Positions 53,094 to 64,000 of a DNA stretch of 64,000 nt are shown in pieces (the stretch's first letter is position 1; each line of letters opens with the position of its first letter). The notes below the pieces were generated by a model. It saw only the letters and a program-made list of their open reading frames with translations. It had not been told where the DNA came from and ran no database searches. Source of the DNA: Calcarisporiella thermophila CBS 279.70 (taxonomy: Eukaryota > Calcarisporiellomycota). The stretch covers positions 1,186,653 through 1,250,652 of the forward strand of contig NW_027192195.1 in assembly GCF_041956535.1 (NCBI RefSeq). The letters run 5' to 3'. Made by a program: the position numbers and the translations under genes.

Positions 53094-55018
53094 ATGACCA
53101 CTACTTCGCTTAGATTAAGGACTTCCACACGTAGGCGTATCAACTACAATGAACAGTCTGATGACGAGAACATCAAACATCGAGATACCAAGTGCCTCTC
53201 TAATGACGAGCTTTCATCCGAGAATGAGCTCTGCATGACTCCCTCGAGGCGCGCTAAAAGATCGGAAAAGAATGCTACACCGCGTCCCACTACTAGCAAA
53301 CGACAGAATCCCGCTTCGTCTACAGGGAAAAAAAGAACAAGGAAGCGTAGTAATAGCGATGGATCGGATTATTCCTCGGATGCCAATTCGGAGAGTGACC
53401 GAGATTTTGAGCCGGTAAAGAAAACTCCAACAAGATCGCGAGTTTTACGAACACCTTCAAGAAAGGGATTGCTTACCACTCCTCGAACCATACGGTATAA
53501 GAATTTGTGTTTCATTTTCAATTCAGTAAGGCGATTTTAATTTCATTTATTTCCACTTAGAACCAAGTCCATCCCTCTGACCCCGTTAGCCCACCGACAC
53601 ACCCCTTCAAAAGCTCCTTCCACGCCATATGAACATGCCCGTCAGCGTTTACATGTCGCTGCTGTTCCCGATTCGCTTCCTTGTCGTGAGAATGAATTCA
53701 CCGAGGTTTTAAGTTATCTAGAGGGGGCCATTCTTGAGGGAACGGGCTCATGTATCTACATATCTGGGGTCCCCGGAACCGGCAAAACCGCAACCGTGCA
53801 TGAAGTAATAAGGACTCTGCATTCAAAACTAGAGAAGGGGGTAAATAGCCACGGTGATTGCATTGGATATCTTGGGCCATCTATATTCACTTATTTTGTA
53901 TTTCCTCTGGTGTACAGGAGTTGCCCCCTTTCAAGTTTGTCGAAATCAACGGGATGCGGATCACGGAACCCTCGCACGCATACGTTGTGCTATGGGAGGC
54001 GCTTTCGGGCGTTCGTGTCACTGCTAATCACGCCCTCCAGCTGCTGGAATCCCAGTTTGCCCACCCCTCTAAGCAGAGAGGAAAGCTTCGCGAACTGTGT
54101 GTAGTGTTGATGGATGAGTTGGACCTGCTGGTAACAAAGAAGCAAACAGTCATGTATAACTTCTTCGAGTGGCCAAATAAACTGGGGTCACGCTTGATTG
54201 TGATCGCTGTGGCCAACACCATGGACTTGCCGGAGAGGATGTTAACAAATAAGATATCGAGCAGATTAGGTAATCCATCGGCTGCATCCCGTCCCTCTCG
54301 TATCTTGGGTGTCTTACTCTTCAGGTTGCTTTATTTTTTGGCAGGTTTGACGCGAATCAATTTCCAACCCTACACCTACCAGCAGCTCACTCGCATTGTC
54401 GAGTCTCGCCTACAAGGCATCAATACGTTTGAGAGTGATGCCGTTGAGTTTGCTGCGCGAAAGGTAAGCGCGGTCTCGGGAGACGCTCGACGAGCGCTCG
54501 ACATTTGCAGGTATGGGCGTCACCCCTAGTAGAGCTAGTTCGTTTATTCTGATGTGCTGAGTTTGGATATCTTCCCTTGTGATAGACGGGCAGTGGAAAT
54601 GGTGGAGGATGCGACCATGGCCTCCCCCGGTGGTGAGCCCAAGCAAGTGACTATAGCCGAGATTGACCGGGCGATCAAGGAGATGTTTGCTACCCCCGCA
54701 GTTGCCTTTATCCGTAACGCTTCATTGCACCAAAAGCTCTTTCTTGTGTCCACGCTGCATCGCATACGCCGACGCGGAATAGGCGAGGCGGAGTTTGCCG
54801 AGGTGTGCGAGACGCACTTGCAACACTGCCGTCTTAACAATTTGGAGCCCCCGGGGATTTCAGAGCTGGCGGCCATTTGCGCGGGGTTGGGGGCCGCACG
54901 CTGTTTGCTGGTGGAGGCAGGAAGGCTCGACCTGTGCTTGCGGATACGGCTGAATGTTGCTGAAGAGGATGTGGTGATGGCATTAAAGAAAGATACCTTT
55001 TTCAAGAAAATGGTGTAA
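53094..55018 (+). CDS. ORC1: Origin recognition complex subunit Orc1 (no BAH domain seen)
   Basis: AAA+ ATPase that marks replication origins. Start ATG 53094. The N-terminus of about 150 residues is basic and Ser/Thr-Pro-rich (RTPSRKGLLTTPRT), followed by LPCRENEFTEVLSYLEGAI, Walker A GVPGTGKTA (53770), FVEINGMRITEPSHAY, Walker B VLMDELDLLVTKKQ (54105), NFFEWPNKLGSRLIVIAVANTMDLPERML and INFQPYTYQQLTRIVESRL. A winged helix follows (SLHQKLFLVSTLHRIRRRG). DELDLL plus the Phe-Glu-Trp-Pro segment favour Orc1 over Cdc6. Six exons. The N-terminal bromo-adjacent-homology domain normal for Orc1 is absent from the predicted gene and from the 1.3 kb upstream. Confidence 0.9.
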
Positions 55019-55397
55019 ATAAGGAGTGATCGTGTTGTTATGGTCTCAGAAAGATGTATGCTTCGCATTTTTTAGTGTTCAACTTGTTTTTTTGTGTAAA
55101 ATATAAATACTGCGAGAAGAGAGCCGATATTATGTAGAGAAAGGAAAGAAAAATAAGGGGGGTGCCTTCCTTTAGTAGACAGAGAACAAGACCCGAAACA
55201 AAAGAGTGACTTATTTCGCATATCAAACTGAAACATCCAACCCTATATCCCAGAGTTTGGAAGAGGAAAACAACAACAACAAAAAAAAATAAAGGAGCGG
55301 TGAAAGCTCGTCCAAAGTGGATCGTGGATTGATTTCAAATAGCGGAAAAAGAAAGGTTTGTTTTTTATTGAATTAATTAAAATGACATTGGGTTGAA
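55019..55397. other. Convergent 3' region ORC1/KGD1
   Basis: 379 bp, A/T and GA tracts; AAAATATAAATA at about 55098 may serve the ORC1 3' end. Nothing else. Confidence 0.45.
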
Positions 55398-58300
55398 TTA
55401 CCAGATGGGCACGCCGGCTTGGATTTCCTTTGGCTTCCGGTTCTCTCCAAGCAACGCCTTGCTCAGAAGAGTGAACTGTTCTTGCAGATGCTGTTTCTTG
55501 TTGCCTGTGGCGACGGATGAAGAGGGTTTGCGACCAGCATAGAGCGGCTCATGCTGACCCTTGTGGTGTTCGGTGTGACGCAGGGTGGTTGCAAGACGCG
55601 GATGTACGTGGCCCCATCCGCCAGCATTCAGCGGCTCCTCCTGGCACCAAATCAACTCGGCATTCGGGTAGACGTCCAAGTGCTGGCGGATCTTCTCGAA
55701 TGGGAAGGGATTCAGCTGCTCGACGCGGGAGATGGCCACATCGTTGAGCCCGTTTTCGTCACGGGCCTTCAACAGGTTGTAGTATACCTGGCCAGTGCAG
55801 AGGATGTGGCGGCGGATCTTGCTTGGGGAGACGAGGTGGTCCGGGTGTGACTCTGGAATGTAGGTGGCGAAGCGGGTATCGCCTTGCATTTCCGCGAGGG
55901 AGGACCGTGCTAGTGGGTGGCGGAGAAGTGATTTGCTGAAGAAGAGGATGAGAGGCTTGCGGAATTCGCGGTGGATCTGGCGACGCAGAACGTGGAAATA
56001 GTTTGCGGGGGTGGAGGGGTACACGATTTGCATGTTGCAGTCTTGGTGTTGGCGAGCGATCTGCTCGGGGGTGGGGTAGCGGTAAGGATGCTCGTCGCAC
56101 ATCTGCAGGAAGCGCTCAATACGTCCCGAGGAGTGCTCGGGGCCTTGGCCGTCGTATCCGTGGGGAAGGGACATGACAAGGCCAGTACGCTGGAGCCATT
56201 TCTTCTCTCCCGAGGCAATGAACTGGTCGATGATGCACTGTGCGTTGTTTGCGAAGTCTCCGAATTGTGCCTCCCACATCGTAAGCGAGTTGGGGTTGAC
56301 CAGCGAGTAACCCAATTCGAAGCCAAGGACGCCGAATTCGGAGAGGGAGGAGTTAGAGACGGTGAATGCTGCCTGGTTGTGGCCGAGGCTGTTCAAAGGA
56401 ACGTGCTGTGCCTCTGTCTTTTGGTCGTGGAGAACGGCGTGGCGTTGAGAAAAGGTACCTCGTTCCACATCCTGGCCAGACAAGCGCACGTGCTTGCCTT
56501 CGAGAAGCAGAGTGCCAAAAGCCAGGGCTTCTGCGGTGGCCCAGTCGATGTTTTCGCCCTCATCAATGGTCTTCTTGCGCGCCTCGATGATACGTGCAAG
56601 CGAGCGGTGCACGTTGAAGCCCACGGGGGTGGAGCAGATCGCCTCGCCCACGGTCTTAAGACTCTCTGCGGTGGCTCCAGTGGGGTAGGTCTTCACGGTC
56701 TCTTCGGCAAGCTCCTTGGGCGATTTGAATCCTAGAATACAAGTGTCAGTTGAGTATCAATGGTGTCGGAAGTTGAGTTTGTTGACGAGATAGGTTACCT
56801 GGCCATGAGCTAGACAGCCATTCCCGGCTGGTCGGCTTGTAATCTTTGCTTTTAGAATAGCTCTCCTCCAACAATTGCCAGACGCGCTTCTTGTTGGCTT
56901 CGATTTCTTCCTTGGTGAAGGTGCCCTCATTGAGGAGTTTTTCAATGTACTTCTCGAGGATCGGCTTCTGCTTGCGAATCGCCTCGTACATACGCGGCTG
57001 CGTAAAGCTGGGCTGATCGGTTTCATTGTGACCGTGCTTACGATAGCAAACCAAATCAATCACGCAGTCGCGGCGGAAGGTTTGGCGCCACTCTGCAGCC
57101 AGCTGGCAGACAAAAGTTACGGCCTCAACATCATCGCCATTGACGTGGAAGATAGGTGCACTGATAAACTTGGCGATATCCGTGCAGTAGGGGGTAGAGC
57201 GTGCAAATCGAGGATCGGTCGTAAAACCAATTTGATTGTTCACAACAATGTGGATAGTGCCTCCGGTCGTGTAAGCAGGAAGTTGCTGGAAGCCCATGGT
57301 CTCGTAGACGACGCCTTGAGCGGAGAATGCAGCATCACCGTGAAGCAACAGACCCATGGAGTGCAAGCGCTCCTTCTCGTCGTTCATGTAGAACTGCTGT
57401 GCACGCGTCTTACCCAATACAACAGGATCGACGGCTTCTAAGTGAGAGGGGTTGGCGACGAGGGAGAGATGGACCTTTTTGCCGGATGGTGTAGGTCGCA
57501 CGTAGTTCATGCCAAGATGGTATTTTACATCGCCCGACCCTTCCACTGAAGGTTCCATGGATCCGCTGAATTCACAAAAGATGGATTCGTTGGGTTTGCG
57601 AACAACATTACTAAGTACGTTCAAACGTCCACGATGCGGCATGCCCATAACAATGGATTCAATGCCCATATCGACCGAGCGGTCGATCTAAATTATCATG
57701 GTCAATGAATAGGTTACACGATTGGCTGGTGATAGCATGGAATAAAACCTAAAACTTACCAAGGCCTTCATACCAGGGATGAGGGATTCCGCACCCTCCA
57801 AACCGAAGCGCTTCTCACTGGGGTATTTTGTGGCAACAAAACGCTCAAAAGAGTCGGACCAGATTAGACGGTCAAGAATCATGCGTTTTTCCTCAATAGT
57901 GAAATTGTACGGCACGGGAATCTCAATCCGTGAACGGATCCAGTCGCATTGTTCGCGATCAGGGATATGGATATATTCAGTTCCGATGGAACCGCCTTGA
58001 AAAGTAAAAAGGTTAGACCCATTAGAAAAGCCAATGAGAGACGAATGCACTCACAATAAATTTTTCTAAGGTGATCTAAAATCTCGCGCAATGTCATAGT
58101 TTTTGCCACCTCCATGAAACCCGGAATAATGCCCGGGCCGAGGTTGAAGCTACGATCGAGATCCTTATCTGTGAAGCCATAGTGGGAGAGTTCAAGTTCA
58201 GGTGGAATGGTGGGATCGAGATCCGCTTCCATAAGGCCGAGGGGGTCAAGCTTGGCAATATGGTGGCCCCGAACCTGATAGGCGCGAACGAGGAGCTGGA

Positions 58301-58709
58301 TCTTAAGATGATCGATGACATCAGACGATCCTGCCTGTGCTCCAGGAACCATCTGTACACCCGCGCTCTGGACAGGAACGATATTGGGGGGCGGTTGATA
58401 GGCTAGTTGTGGAGCTAGTCCAGCTTGCATATTCTTAAAATACACTTGCCACGAGAGATGAACCGATTCCGGATTCTTTAGCCAGGCAGCATACATCTCC
58501 TCAATGTAGTTCGCGGCATTTCCTTGCATAAACACGTCATTAGGAGCAGGACCTCCGTTAGCAGAGCGAGAAGAAGCATAGCCGCGGAGTTGGTTGACAG
58601 CAATGGCTGGCGTCAACATGCGAGTGCGGACATGCGCGCTCTGGAAAACAGATGCAGGAGTCCTGCTGCAATATTTTGCAGGATTCAGGCGAGATATGGA
58701 TCTAAGCAT
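55398..58709 (-). CDS. KGD1: 2-oxoglutarate dehydrogenase E1 (KGD1/OGDH)
   Basis: Thiamine-diphosphate E1 of the mitochondrial 2-oxoglutarate dehydrogenase complex (TCA cycle). Exons 58709-58055, 57995-57760, 57687-56799 and 56731-55398 give 1037 aa. [22 protein letters not shown] is an Arg-rich, acid-poor mitochondrial presequence; [36 protein letters not shown] is the conserved N-terminal start. Core motifs: [95 protein letters not shown] (ThDP binding), [13 protein letters not shown], then [25 protein letters not shown] and [14 protein letters not shown]. Intact. Divergent from the 14-3-3 gene (305 bp between ATGs). Confidence 0.97.
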
Positions 58710-59013
58710 GGCTAACAGTTGCGGTGGAGCAGAACAAATTACTAAAATGTCCTCTCTCTATCGACCATATATCGGTCTTGTATTTCAAAATAAGAAAAGA
58801 GTGTTAAATTACTAAAATTTAAACAGTCAACAATACAACACCAGGGGCTAGGATGACCAGTGTACCAATCGCTGGCCTGTGAAATGCGTGATTATTTCTG
58901 ACGACGTCATCCCTCGAAATCGATTGCTAGTTCGCGACAATTTTTATATGGTTTTTATCCTTTTTTTTCATCTAGTAAGTAATTAGTTTACAACTTACAA
59001 ACGTTATTCGATA
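58710..59013. promoter_or_regulatory. Divergent promoter KGD1/14-3-3
   Basis: 304 bp shared 5' region. A CGTCATCC/TGACGACGTCAT block at about 58899-58912 contains a perfect palindromic GACGTC core (CRE/ATF-like TGACGTCA variant). No defined TATA box. Confidence 0.5.
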
Positions 59014-60214
59014 ATGTCTGGAGTAAGTGCTCTTTCTTTTTTGTCATTTGAAGCCTTTCCTTGAGTTTGTATCTAATCCACAATGAATGAGGATCGATGG
59101 ATGAGAAAATGCACTGGGGATAATGTACATTTATATATTACCCCTGATTTGCTTCCATCCGTCTGCATGGAGAATAATCTGGCAATTCCCAGTTTAATCG
59201 AATAACTAACCTTTCTTTCTTTTATATTTCTATTTTTCTCTCTGAAAGGAACGTGAAAACCAGGTAGGGTTATGGGCCTTTTTGGCATATAGCCTTCCTT
59301 TAATTATATACTCACTGTACTCCCTCTCTGCAGGTCTACCTTGCCAAGATCGCCGAGCAAGCCGAGAGATACTCGGAGATGGTCACGTATATGAAGGAGG
59401 TTGCCAAGGTAATGCGATTTCTGGTCCATCGAATCTATTCGATTTTCTTTATTTCAATATTGCCTCTTGCTGATTAGCTCGGCGTGGACTTGTCTGTGGA
59501 GGAGCGCAATCTCCTTTCCGTTGCATTTAAGAATGTAATCGGCGCGCGCCGTGCTTCGTGGCGCATTATTTCCTCCATTGAGCAGAGGGAGGAACATAAA
59601 GGCAACACGTCACACGTGGAGATGATCAAGGATTATCGCAAGCGGGTCGAGAAGGAGTTGAGTGATATCTGCAACGATATCCTCGAGGTTCTCGATAAGA
59701 ACCTGATTCCGGTCGCGGAAGCTGGGGAGTCCAAGGTGTTCTACTACAAGATGAAGGGTGATTATCATCGCTACCTCGCCGAATTCGCAACAAGTGATGA
59801 GCGGAAAGAGGCAGCAGCCAAGGCGAACGATGCTTACAAGCAAGCAACAGACATTGCGCAAACTGCTCTTCCTCCCACGCATCCAATCCGTCTTGGACTT
59901 GCTTTGAACTTCTCAGTCTTCTTCTATGAAATTCTCAACTCACCCGATCGCGCCTGCCATCTCGCAAAGCAGGCCTTTGACGATGCGATTGCCGAGCTTG
60001 ACACTCTGAGCGAAGATTCCTACAAAGACTCCACGCTTATCATGCAGCTGTTGAGGGACAATCTCACATTGTGGACCTCCGACATACAGGGTAAAGTTGG
60101 CATTTTATAAACTACTCGGTCAATCGTTACTCATTAAATCCTTATACTACCTCTTTAGACACCGAGAAACCCTCAGAACAGACTGAGGATATGGAGGAAA
60201 CCAAGCAGGAATAA
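59014..60214 (+). CDS. 14-3-3 phosphoprotein-binding adaptor
   Basis: Binds phosphoserine clients (RSxpSxP). Exons 59014-59022 (9 nt: ATG TCT GGA), 59249-59263 (15 nt: ERENQ), 59334-59408, 59478-60090 and 60159-60214, total 768 nt, 255 aa. The mature start is [25 protein letters not shown]. Signatures: [22 protein letters not shown] (Lys/Arg of the phosphate pocket), [15 protein letters not shown] and [26 protein letters not shown], ending [16 protein letters not shown]. The C-tail ([18 protein letters not shown]) is short and acidic. The first two coding exons are micro-exons, so automated prediction will probably miss the start. Confidence 0.95.
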
Positions 60215-60511
60215 AAGAATAGTCTCTTCTATTTTCTCTTTATAGGTCTTTGGTTGTTAGTTAAAATCACTTATCGTTTTTAAGGATATTATATTCTTTC
60301 ATGATAAAGAATAAATTTATAAACATACGCCATATGCTCAATAGCGACAGTACATGTGTTTGGTAGCGTGGTTGGAAAAGAAAAAAAAGTGCTCGGCGAT
60401 AGAGGAATTTTTTTTATTGGGGGCGGGGTGGAAGTTTATTATTTAGGAGGTGAAAATACAATGTATCTGTTCATTTACAAGGGTAGAGGGTGCCGAGCTG
60501 GGAAATATGCT

Positions 60512-62400
60512 TTATGCCGACGTGAAATATTTCAAGTACTGATCCATATGATCCATTGTAATCCCGAACCTGGAGATGACTTCCCGGAAACGGGTATAGT
60601 TACCCTGTTGCCCACCCAGCTGCGAGTTTAGAAGTGGGATGGCCGTTGATAATCTAAAACAAAGCAAGAGAGATTAGGGATCGTTGGGGAGGGGTATGGG
60701 TAGAGTTTGAACATACGCTCTAAGAAAAATCAAACAGAGCAGCGCACTATCCGTGGGATTAGGGTTTGCAGTTTCAGATGACAAATTCAGGGTTTGCATC
60801 AGTTGAATAAGATCGTTTTCGACCCGAGCGCTTATCCCCAGTTGCGCACGAATACTGGTCGAGTACGCAGTCATGATATTTTCGCTGAATCGAGCACTCT
60901 GACGGTATTTGATTTCAAGATTGGCCTGTTCGCTTGCTTTGATCTTTGCACCTGTCTCAGTACCAGAGGATATACAAGAGATGAATACACGCGTATGTTG
61001 CGTGATTATTCGATCCAGCATCATCCAAATTCGTGCGAATACTGACATGATCATGAGGGGCTTTGAAGAAGGCTTGCGTTGGCTGGGAGATATGGTCGAG
61101 AGGGTAGCAGACGAAGTTGGATTTAGCATGCCTCGCTCTCGTTTTGCGGTATTTTTATTTACTCTCCTATCTTTATTCTCTCTACCGGTCTGACTCTCAC
61201 GCTGGCCATCAATATTTCCTCTACTATCTTCGGGGGATGAATCACTTTCGCCCATTCGAATCAGGAAATACATCTTTTCAAACGCATCCGCCACCACTTC
61301 CTCCTGATTCCCGGTATCTATCTCCCGGTCCTCCAACATTTTGCGCTCCAGCTCAGTTTTTTCTTTTGCCTCTTCTCTTCTAGATCCCTTAGATGCTTTT
61401 TGAGATTCTTGGGGGATATGAACCTGATAACCTTCTACTGCGTTATATGCTTGTTCTTTGTAGGTAGTGGGTTTCGGGGCAATCGGTTGCGAATCGGTGG
61501 GTTTTTCGTGTATAGTGATGTCAATATTAGCAGAAGGAAGAGTTTTTAAAAGTCCTTGCACGAAATCTTGAAATAGGTCTTGTCCAAGAGGAATAGAATG
61601 CTGTTTAAACATGTCTTTGGAGGCATTGATATCCACGTTGAGGGGCACAACTTCAACCGGAGGTAACCTAAAATAAATTGGAAAAGGAATTGATGTTAAG
61701 CAAAATATTTCATTACAAACTTGATAGAAGTTTACTTGTCAAAGGCGCGTATGTAGACAGGATCCTCAGTCAGCTGCATTTTAAAGAATCGCGATGCAGC
61801 TAAACACCGACTGGAGCAGTAAGATTTAAGCTCTCTAACGTCTAGGATCTTGCGTTTTTCCTTTGAAATTACATAATGCTCTCCAATTGTTTTTATGTGC
61901 TATCAATATCATTGTGGAGAATGAATGAGTTGGGAAACCAAAAAAAATGAGATTATCTTGTATTACTCGAGGAGGATCAGAACACAGCGGATATCCACAC
62001 AGATCGTTAACATTGCGCTCTTCCACTATCTCTTGATATAGTCCAGGCTGCAAGTATTTCCCCTTTAAAAGATATGGACAATTGAATTAATAATTCAGAA
62101 ATGATCACTATTGCTATTAACCAATTCGATCTAATAACCTACCCCTTCAGCTAATAGCTCCATTTCTACTCCAGGCTCTGAGAGTGCCTCTTGCCATTCG
62201 AGGATTTTACTTTCAAATCTTAAACGGAGCTCAATGTCTTTTTTGAGCAGCACCTTTCGGAGAGCCGACTGATCTTGTCTGCTTTTTGTACCTCCCTTGG
62301 AGCGGGGTGGCCGCTGTTTATTAGCTCCAAGAGGAGCAAAGGGTGCGGCATAGATTGGCTTTTCTTTTTCGCCCGGATTTCTGTCTTGTGAAGTCGCCAT
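60512..62400 (-). CDS. RTR1: RNA polymerase II CTD phosphatase RPAP2/Rtr1
   Basis: Atypical CTD Ser5 phosphatase and Pol II assembly/import factor. Start ATG 62400 (MATSQDRNPGEKEKPIY). The zinc motif spans exons: ERNVNDLCGYPLCSDPPR (about 61960-62030), then HIKTIGEHYVISKEKRKILDVRELKSYCSSRCLAASRFFKMQL (61780-61900), the C-x4-C...C-x3-C signature of RPAP2/Rtr1. A long Glu/Lys-rich linker follows. The C-terminal helical part continues over the intron (LCLIFLRA|LSTAIPLLNSQLGG) to QYLKYFTSA* at 60512. At least five exons. At about 540 aa it is longer than yeast Rtr1 (226) and closer to animal RPAP2. Confidence 0.88.
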
Positions 62401-62506
62401 TAAATTATATTTGGTAGGTTATGTCGATTTCTTAATGGGAAATTCCTTCTTGGCTATTTCAAATTGGAGAGTGGCTTGGAAATTGAATATATTTTAAAAC
62501 AGAATA

Positions 62507-64000
62507 TTATCCCAGCATGATCTTGTATCTTTCCCGTGTTGGCACTCTATTCATGACAACTCGCCCGTCGTAAGATAGTGAAGCAAACATCCAAATATCT
62601 GAACAGCTCCATGCAACTGCATACACTGAGTCCTCGTGTTGGTCGAAAGTCGCGACGAGACCGTCAGCAGGTTTTCTAATTTGTACTTGTCAATAGAGAG
62701 TCTATTGGAATGGCGAAAGCTACACTCACTCAAGCTCTTCAGCTTCATAATCGTTGGTATTATCTGCATATGCAGCAGAAGAAATTGTTACTACGCTGTT
62801 GAGATGTACCAAGTTATCTGAGCTCGAAGTCAGTACTAGCTGGTCGTGGGTCTTGTTATATGCAACCGACCAAATCCTTTATGTAATGGGGTTATTAAAC
62901 AAAAGGAGCCTTCAGTTGGAATAATACAAAATATTTACCAGTGGGTATGTTCCGATAGTTCTTTCAAGGGTTCACGTGAATTCCTCACATCCCAGAAGCG
63001 TGCCTTGCAGTCATCTCCACCGGTTACAAGATTATGTGGCATGCAGGGATTGTAATCAATAGCTCGGACCATTACAGCATGAGCATTTTCAATATTAAAT
63101 GTCTGCCTAATATAACAAATTCATTTAAATTGTCAGTCTATAATAAGGGAAAAGGCGGCAGATAAGAAGAAATTAAAAGCTCACTTTGTAGATCTCAAAT
63201 CCCATCCAGAAACTACACATCCATGACCTAATACGACCTCAGGCTGATGCGGATTCCAAACTGCGCTTACATGATCAAATCCAGGCTTTGTATCTGGTAG
63301 AGTTATCTTGGATATACTCTGGGAGTTGTGTGTAAGTAGATGGACTATTTCATATAAACACGTTATTTTTTACACACTTTTGCAGAAGAGTAGTTTTCCT
63401 GGAGGCTCCAATGTTGAATCGAGCTATCATGAACTGTAATAATAGAGTGCGCATCGTTTGGGCACCATAGCACTCTGTATAAATAATAAATATAATTAAA
63501 TCCTCTGGATTTATCCATTCCGAATGTACAGCTTACTTGTTTACATTCCACTGCCCCAATGGTTCTTCAGGAGTCAGTGTTAACACATCTTCTAATACCA
63601 TAAATCTTTTTCTTGAACGGGTCTCGTTTTCACCATTTTCCGGTCCAATTGCATCTTTGCCCATCTGCCATAACTTTGCACGTCGGCGTGAGAATCCATC
63701 CATACCAACTATATGAACAAGTGAATATCTCGAAAAACAAGTTATAATTTTCTGAAAGTTACCTTCGTTATAACACGTAAACAATAATTCTGCCTTGCTT
63801 GGACATGCCGCAATATCCCATACTTCGTGCGGATGACGAAACACCGAAGAGGTGAATTCGAACTCGTCGTCATCGAGTTCCAGTAGATGAATCTCCAAAG
63901 TGCATTTTAAGTAAGTAGGAGAGGTAATTCAAGCTTGTTCAGATGGTATTTACCTCATTCTCTCGTCTTGGACTTAGGGTGCCTACAAGAAATTTATTTC
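62507..64000 (-). CDS. EIPR1: EARP/GARP-interacting WD40 protein EIPR1 (TSSC1), 5' part beyond window
   Basis: WD40 beta-propeller that recruits EARP/GARP tethering complexes for endosomal recycling. Exons read from the window edge: [23 protein letters not shown]...[146 protein letters not shown], and the last exon [44 protein letters not shown]. It stops at 62507. Segment order and wording match TSSC1/EIPR1 closely. The N-terminal blades lie past position 64000. Only 107 bp from its stop to the RPAP2 start codon on the same strand. Confidence 0.92.

Noticed and set aside
55517-56735. 254-aa plus-strand ORF across KGD1
   Set aside because: Antisense to a highly conserved E1 exon; no independent evidence.

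Overview
The window is nuclear DNA of a fungus, most likely outside the Dikarya (a Mucoromycota, Zoopagomycota or chytrid-type lineage). Genes carry many short introns (about 50-100 nt, GTAAGT-like donors). The set includes fungal-type proteins (Ppz-type phosphatase, Kar9-like EB1 partner, Rgd1-like F-BAR RhoGAP, TBF1-like telobox Myb). It also includes genes usually missing from Dikarya, such as cobalamin adenosyltransferase, EIPR1, BLOC1S2 and TMEM19. The exact taxon cannot be fixed from sequence alone.

Layout. (1) 1-330: a Pol III cluster with a tRNA-like relic, a 3'-truncated 5S rRNA copy and a tRNA-Ala(CGC). (2) 0.65-13 kb: gene-dense, with RRP6 (-), a TBF1-like telomere/promoter binder (-), a Maf nucleotide pyrophosphatase (-) head-to-head with MMAB (+), and a full-length ABCB/P-glycoprotein-type transporter (-). 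(3) 13-22.5 kb: repeat island with a second tRNA-Ala(CGC), a 5'-truncated LINE bounded by a 17-bp target-site duplication just upstream of that tRNA, a direct-repeat family, two inverted Gypsy-type LTR/gag remnants, a second LINE fragment, and three palindromes or hairpins, the last with arms showing a faint VapD-like coding signal. (4) 22.5-39.5 kb: PPZ (-), a small C2H2 zinc-finger ORF (+), long ATG4 (-), ISCA1 (+), NUDC (+), Rgd1-like RhoGAP (+), BET1 (-), RPN3 (+), TMEM19 (-). (5) 39.7-44.4 kb: accessory island with a decayed NB-ARC/TPR (NLR-like) gene, an ankyrin gene with near-identical 102-bp repeat units, and a dead Tc1 (DD34E) transposon. (6) 44.9-64 kb: gene-dense again, with Kar9-like (+), TM9SF (+), BLOC1S2 (+), an unknown Ser/Pro/Gln-rich protein (-), ORC1 (+), KGD1/OGDH E1 (-), 14-3-3 (+), RPAP2/RTR1 (-) and EIPR1 (-, cut by the window edge).

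Most genes are unrelated housekeeping functions without operon logic. The organising features are closely spaced divergent promoters (27 bp between the Maf and MMAB start codons) and convergent 3' ends. Repeats are confined to two islands, one beside a tRNA gene and one beside NLR-like genes. Exon joins were read by eye from splice signals. Where all exons of a gene were joined, the total length was checked to be a multiple of three (MMAB 217 aa, ISCA1 129 aa, PPZ 424 aa, KGD1 1037 aa, 14-3-3 255 aa).
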